Assembly (NCBI GenBank): GCA_018667205.1
Contig: JABIVN010000610.1
Location: 1 to 9,440 of the forward strand
DNA length: 9,440 nt
From: Gammaproteobacteria bacterium
Lineage (GTDB): Bacteria; Pseudomonadota; Gammaproteobacteria; Pseudomonadales; Azotimanducaceae
Reading direction: 5' to 3'
The notes beneath the pieces are model-generated. The model saw only the letters and a program-made list of their open reading frames with translations, was not told the DNA's origin and searched no databases. The position numbers and the translations under genes were made by a program. Each line of letters starts with the position of its first letter. The first letter of the stretch is position 1. Shown piece after piece: positions 6,966 to 9,440 of the stretch.

Positions 6966-8276
6966 ATGGAAATAGCGTTTAAGAGTTTATCGCATTGGCG
7001 TTGGCTGACATGCAGTCTTTTGGTCGTCCTAATATTAGGTTGCGACACGCAACCAGAGCTTGAAAGTCTGTTCACGGGTGAGGTCAAGGTTGGGATTTTG
7101 CATTCGCGCACCGGCAGTTTATCTATTTCTGAGCATACGGTTGCCGAGGCGGAGCTAATGGCAATCACAGAAATAAATGCGGCAGGCGGCATTAAGATCG
7201 GTGATCAAAGACTCAAGGTCGTAGCCGTAGAGGAAGATGGTCAGAGCGATTGGCCTACCTTTGCGCACTTGGCCGCGAGACTGATAGATGTTGATCAGGT
7301 ATCGGTAGTTTTTGGTGGATGGACTTCGGCTAGCCGTAAAGAGATGTTGCCCGTCTTCGAGAGCCGCGATCATTTGCTTTTCTACCCTATTCAGTACGAG
7401 GGTGAAGAGTGTTCCAGAAATATTTTTTATGCCGGCGCGACCCCTAATCAACAAGCAGAGCCAGCGGTCAGTTGGTTGCTTGAAAATAGAAGTAAGCAAT
7501 TTTTGCTGATTGGCTCCGACTACGTTTATCCGCGCACAGCCAATCGTATTATCAAAAAACAGCTGGCGGGATCGGGTGGCCACCTATTGGGCGAAATCTA
7601 TATCCCGCTTGGTGATAAAAATATGCAGCCGGTTATCAAAGAGATTTTACGTGCGATGCCCAATGGCGGCGTCATCATCAACACCATTAACGGTGATTCG
7701 AACGTTGCATTCTTCAAAACGATTTACGAAGCAGGCATAACCTTTGATCCTCGCTACAGCATTATGAGCTTTTCCGTATCGGAGGAAGAGGTTTTTGCAA
7801 TCGGCCCTAAATATTTGGAGCACTCGCTGGCAAGCTGGAACTTTTTTCAGAGCCTTGAGAGCCAAAACGCCAAACAATTTACCCAACGATTTCAGGCAAT
7901 GTATGGCGTACACCGGGTCACTAACGATCCCGCTGAAGCAGCTTATGGCATGGTACATATTTGGGCCCTGGCAGCGGTGAAAGCCAAAAGTGTAGACCCT
8001 GTCTTAGTGCGAGAGATGCTACCGGGGATTGTATTTGAGGGTCCACAGGGGCGCGTTGAGGTACAGCCTAACCACCACCTTAAAAAACGCTCGCTTATCG
8101 GTAAAATCCAGGCTGATGGTCAGTTCAAAATTGTCCATGATGGCGGCTTGATTGCACCAGAAGCTTGGTCTCAGTGGTTACCTGAAAATGCCGGTTATAG
8201 CTGTGACTGGACTAGCGATAGACCAGATGCCGGTCGATTCAAGACCAGCACTAACGTTAACACTGAAGAGGGCTAA
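6966..8276 (+). CDS. UrtA/AmiC-like periplasmic binding lipoprotein (PBP type I)
   Basis: A 436-residue substrate-binding protein of the Leu/Ile/Val-amide-urea (PBP-I) class. After the lipoprotein signal (hydrophobic run, lipobox ILGC, Cys26) come the blocks that mark UrtA and its amide-sensing relative AmiC: VKVGILHSRTGSLSISE, EEDGQSDWPTFA, VVFGGWTSASRKEMLPVFE, LLFYPIQYEGEECS, NIFYAGATPNQQ, LLIGSDYVYPRTAN, NTINGDSNVAFFK, TNDPAEAAYGMVHIWA and FEGPQGRVEV. These cover both lobes, so the ligand pocket seems intact; urea or a short amide is the best guess. The end has an extra WLPENAGYSCDW segment and a hydrophilic tail. I chose the ATG at 6966, which gives a normal 25-residue lipoprotein signal; ATG 6930 and TTG 6924 add 12-14 residues and have no Shine-Dalgarno. 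No urt permease or ATPase gene is seen. The stop is three bases before a ligand-gated channel gene, which suggests a sensor role rather than transport. urtA itself is possible if transporter genes lie beyond the window. Confidence 0.9.
   Translation: MEIAFKSLSHWRWLTCSLLVVLILGCDTQPELESLFTGEVKVGILHSRTGSLSISEHTVAEAELMAITEINAAGGIKIGDQRLKVVAVEEDGQSDWPTFAHLAARLIDVDQVSVVFGGWTSASRKEMLPVFESRDHLLFYPIQYEGEECSRNIFYAGATPNQQAEPAVSWLLENRSKQFLLIGSDYVYPRTANRIIKKQLAGSGGHLLGEIYIPLGDKNMQPVIKEILRAMPNGGVIINTINGDSNVAFFKTIYEAGITFDPRYSIMSFSVSEEEVFAIGPKYLEHSLASWNFFQSLESQNAKQFTQRFQAMYGVHRVTNDPAEAAYGMVHIWALAAVKAKSVDPVLVREMLPGIVFEGPQGRVEVQPNHHLKKRSLIGKIQADGQFKIVHDGGLIAPEAWSQWLPENAGYSCDWTSDRPDAGRFKTSTNVNTEEG
8268..8272 (+). 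promoter_or_regulatory. Ribosome binding site of the channel gene, inside the upstream gene
   Basis: GAGGG lies seven bases before the ATG at 8280 and within the last codons of the binding-protein gene (stop TAA at 8274-8276). With only GCA between stop and start, the two genes are almost certainly on one transcript and probably translationally coupled. Confidence 0.75.
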
Positions 8277-8279
8277 GCA

Positions 8280-9440
8280 ATGACTCAGCAAAAGCCCCCA
8301 CAGAACTCGATTAAAAACCGACGTCTATTGCTTAGTTTAATTCCTGTTTTGTTAACTTTACTGGCTATAGCTACTTTTTGGTATTCGAGCACTACCCAGC
8401 CTGAGGCTTTTCTCCAACTGCATGACAAGTCCTATGGGCGGGAAGAATCGATTGTGGCGCAAATACCGCTCGAAGAGGTACGTGACGATCAAGTCGTTAT
8501 TTATTTCGGTATCCATGTTGACAAAATATACGAGCTTTCGCTCCATTCGCGAACATTTTCAGCGGATGGTTCCCTGTGGATTGAATGGGATGCAAAAAAT
8601 CAGGAATACATGGAAAAACACAATATTGCACCGCATCAATTACTGAGGCTGGTCAATCAAATTGAACGTTGGGATTCTGTCTTTGAGCCTGCCTCGGAAG
8701 AGCCCCGCATTTTGTCAGCCGGGCGCTACTACCAGCGCTTTATGTTCTCGAGTCGTTTCTATGACGACGAAATAAATTTTCGTCGGGATCCATTTGACTC
8801 ACTGATTTTGCCTATCGTGGTTGAAGTGGCTCCTGGAATGATGTCTCAAAAATATCAGCAGACACTGCTATACCCTCATCATCACCAAAATGGCTTCCTT
8901 GGTATGTCAGGAACATTGAGTGGGTATCAGTTAGAGGGCGCTATGCTAAATAGTTATATTCATCAGTATCCCTCGCGATTCGGTGGGTGGTTTGAGCCGG
9001 CGTTCAGCCAAGCTCGGCTGGATATCGTCTACCACTCAGATTATTGGAGTGCATTCGTCAATTGGGTGTTACCGCTCGTTATTGTGATGTCTGTCGTGTT
9101 GCTGTCGCCTTCGGTTGCAGGTTCGATGGGGGACGTACGTTTGGCGATACCCTCAACCGCATTGCTGACGCTAATATTTTTACAGCAGGCCTATCATAAT
9201 GACATTCCTTCACTGCCTTATTTGACATTTTTAGATCAACTATTTGCCTGTAGCTACCTTATTGCAATGGGTCTGTTCGCCCTGTTTACCTGGGGTACTA
9301 ATGTTTATTCAAAAGCCCCCGAGGACAAAAAAGATGAGGCGATGGAGCATATAGATAGAGTAGATTTAATTTTTCAGGTGTCGTCGATAATCGCGGTTGC
9401 CTCGGTGGCAATGTTGGCATGGTCCGCCACATTTAATTGA
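8280..9440 (+). CDS. Prokaryotic pentameric ligand-gated ion channel (Cys-loop receptor superfamily)
   Basis: A complete 386-residue protein whose TGA ends the window. Residues 1-15 are basic, and 16-37 form a signal peptide or signal anchor. The ligand-binding beta-sandwich spans about 70-257. YFGIHV (75-80) and LWIEWD (99-104) match the first strands of GLIC (TGIYLIECYSL, LSLSWKD). W131 falls where loop A tryptophan is expected. FRRDPFDS (167-174) is the Pro-loop, FRRYPFDS in GLIC. The membrane part has four helices: M1 258-277 with the conserved NWVLP proline (265), M2 285-306, M3 about 316-338, and M4 361-382 after a short linker. Aligned without gaps to GLIC from the M2-M3 proline (310 = 23'), M2 has Asp285 at -2', Arg287 at 0', Thr293 at 6' and Leu296 at the 9' gate, which predicts a cation pore. 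The only cysteine is C324, so the Cys-loop disulfide is absent, as in bacterial members. It lies three bases after a PBP-I lipoprotein gene, so that protein or its ligand is the likely regulator. The GLIC comparison is from memory. Confidence 0.9.
   Translation: MTQQKPPQNSIKNRRLLLSLIPVLLTLLAIATFWYSSTTQPEAFLQLHDKSYGREESIVAQIPLEEVRDDQVVIYFGIHVDKIYELSLHSRTFSADGSLWIEWDAKNQEYMEKHNIAPHQLLRLVNQIERWDSVFEPASEEPRILSAGRYYQRFMFSSRFYDDEINFRRDPFDSLILPIVVEVAPGMMSQKYQQTLLYPHHHQNGFLGMSGTLSGYQLEGAMLNSYIHQYPSRFGGWFEPAFSQARLDIVYHSDYWSAFVNWVLPLVIVMSVVLLSPSVAGSMGDVRLAIPSTALLTLIFLQQAYHNDIPSLPYLTFLDQLFACSYLIAMGLFALFTWGTNVYSKAPEDKKDEAMEHIDRVDLIFQVSSIIAVASVAMLAWSATFN

Overview
The window reads as chromosomal DNA of a gammaproteobacterium, probably marine or environmental. 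The reasons are a topoisomerase III that matches E. coli TopB residue for residue at its catalytic positions, a LexA operator of the E. coli type, lipoprotein and Sec signals of Gram-negative form, and AGG-type ribosome binding sites. This placement is an inference and I cannot name a genus. I see no transposase, integrase, tRNA, rRNA or CRISPR array.

Left half (1-4565, all + strand): the 3' part of an amidohydrolase gene of the imidazolonepropionase-like/PD40-associated type, cut by the window edge; a secreted FG-GAP/VCBS beta-propeller protein with six aspartate-rich calcium-type loops; and a lipoprotein with a PHP-type (CehA/McbA-like) metallohydrolase domain. The gaps are 250 and 172 bases, so these are separate genes lying in one direction rather than a tight operon. 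All may act in the cell envelope, but nothing in the sequence gives their substrates.

Centre (4566-6965): a nine-unit heptamer tandem repeat (core GGAGGTC) ends four bases from the stop codon of topB. topB lies on the minus strand and encodes DNA topoisomerase III with an intact TOPRIM site and active-site tyrosine. Upstream of topB, in the divergent 212-base gap, is a near-consensus LexA box (17 of 20 positions), which suggests SOS control of topB. The 238-base gap at 4566-4803 otherwise holds only weak inverted and direct repeats.

Right end (6966-9440, + strand): the most interesting part. A UrtA/AmiC-like type I periplasmic binding lipoprotein is followed, after three bases, by a 386-residue protein that I identify as a prokaryotic pentameric ligand-gated ion channel (Cys-loop receptor superfamily). 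It has an extracellular beta-sandwich with an FRRDPFDS Pro-loop, four membrane helices and a recognisable M2 pore helix. No ABC permease or ATPase gene is seen, although the window stops at the channel's stop codon. The pair suggests a two-component chemosensor: a tethered binding protein detects urea or an amide-like solute and modulates, or delivers ligand to, a cation channel in the inner membrane.
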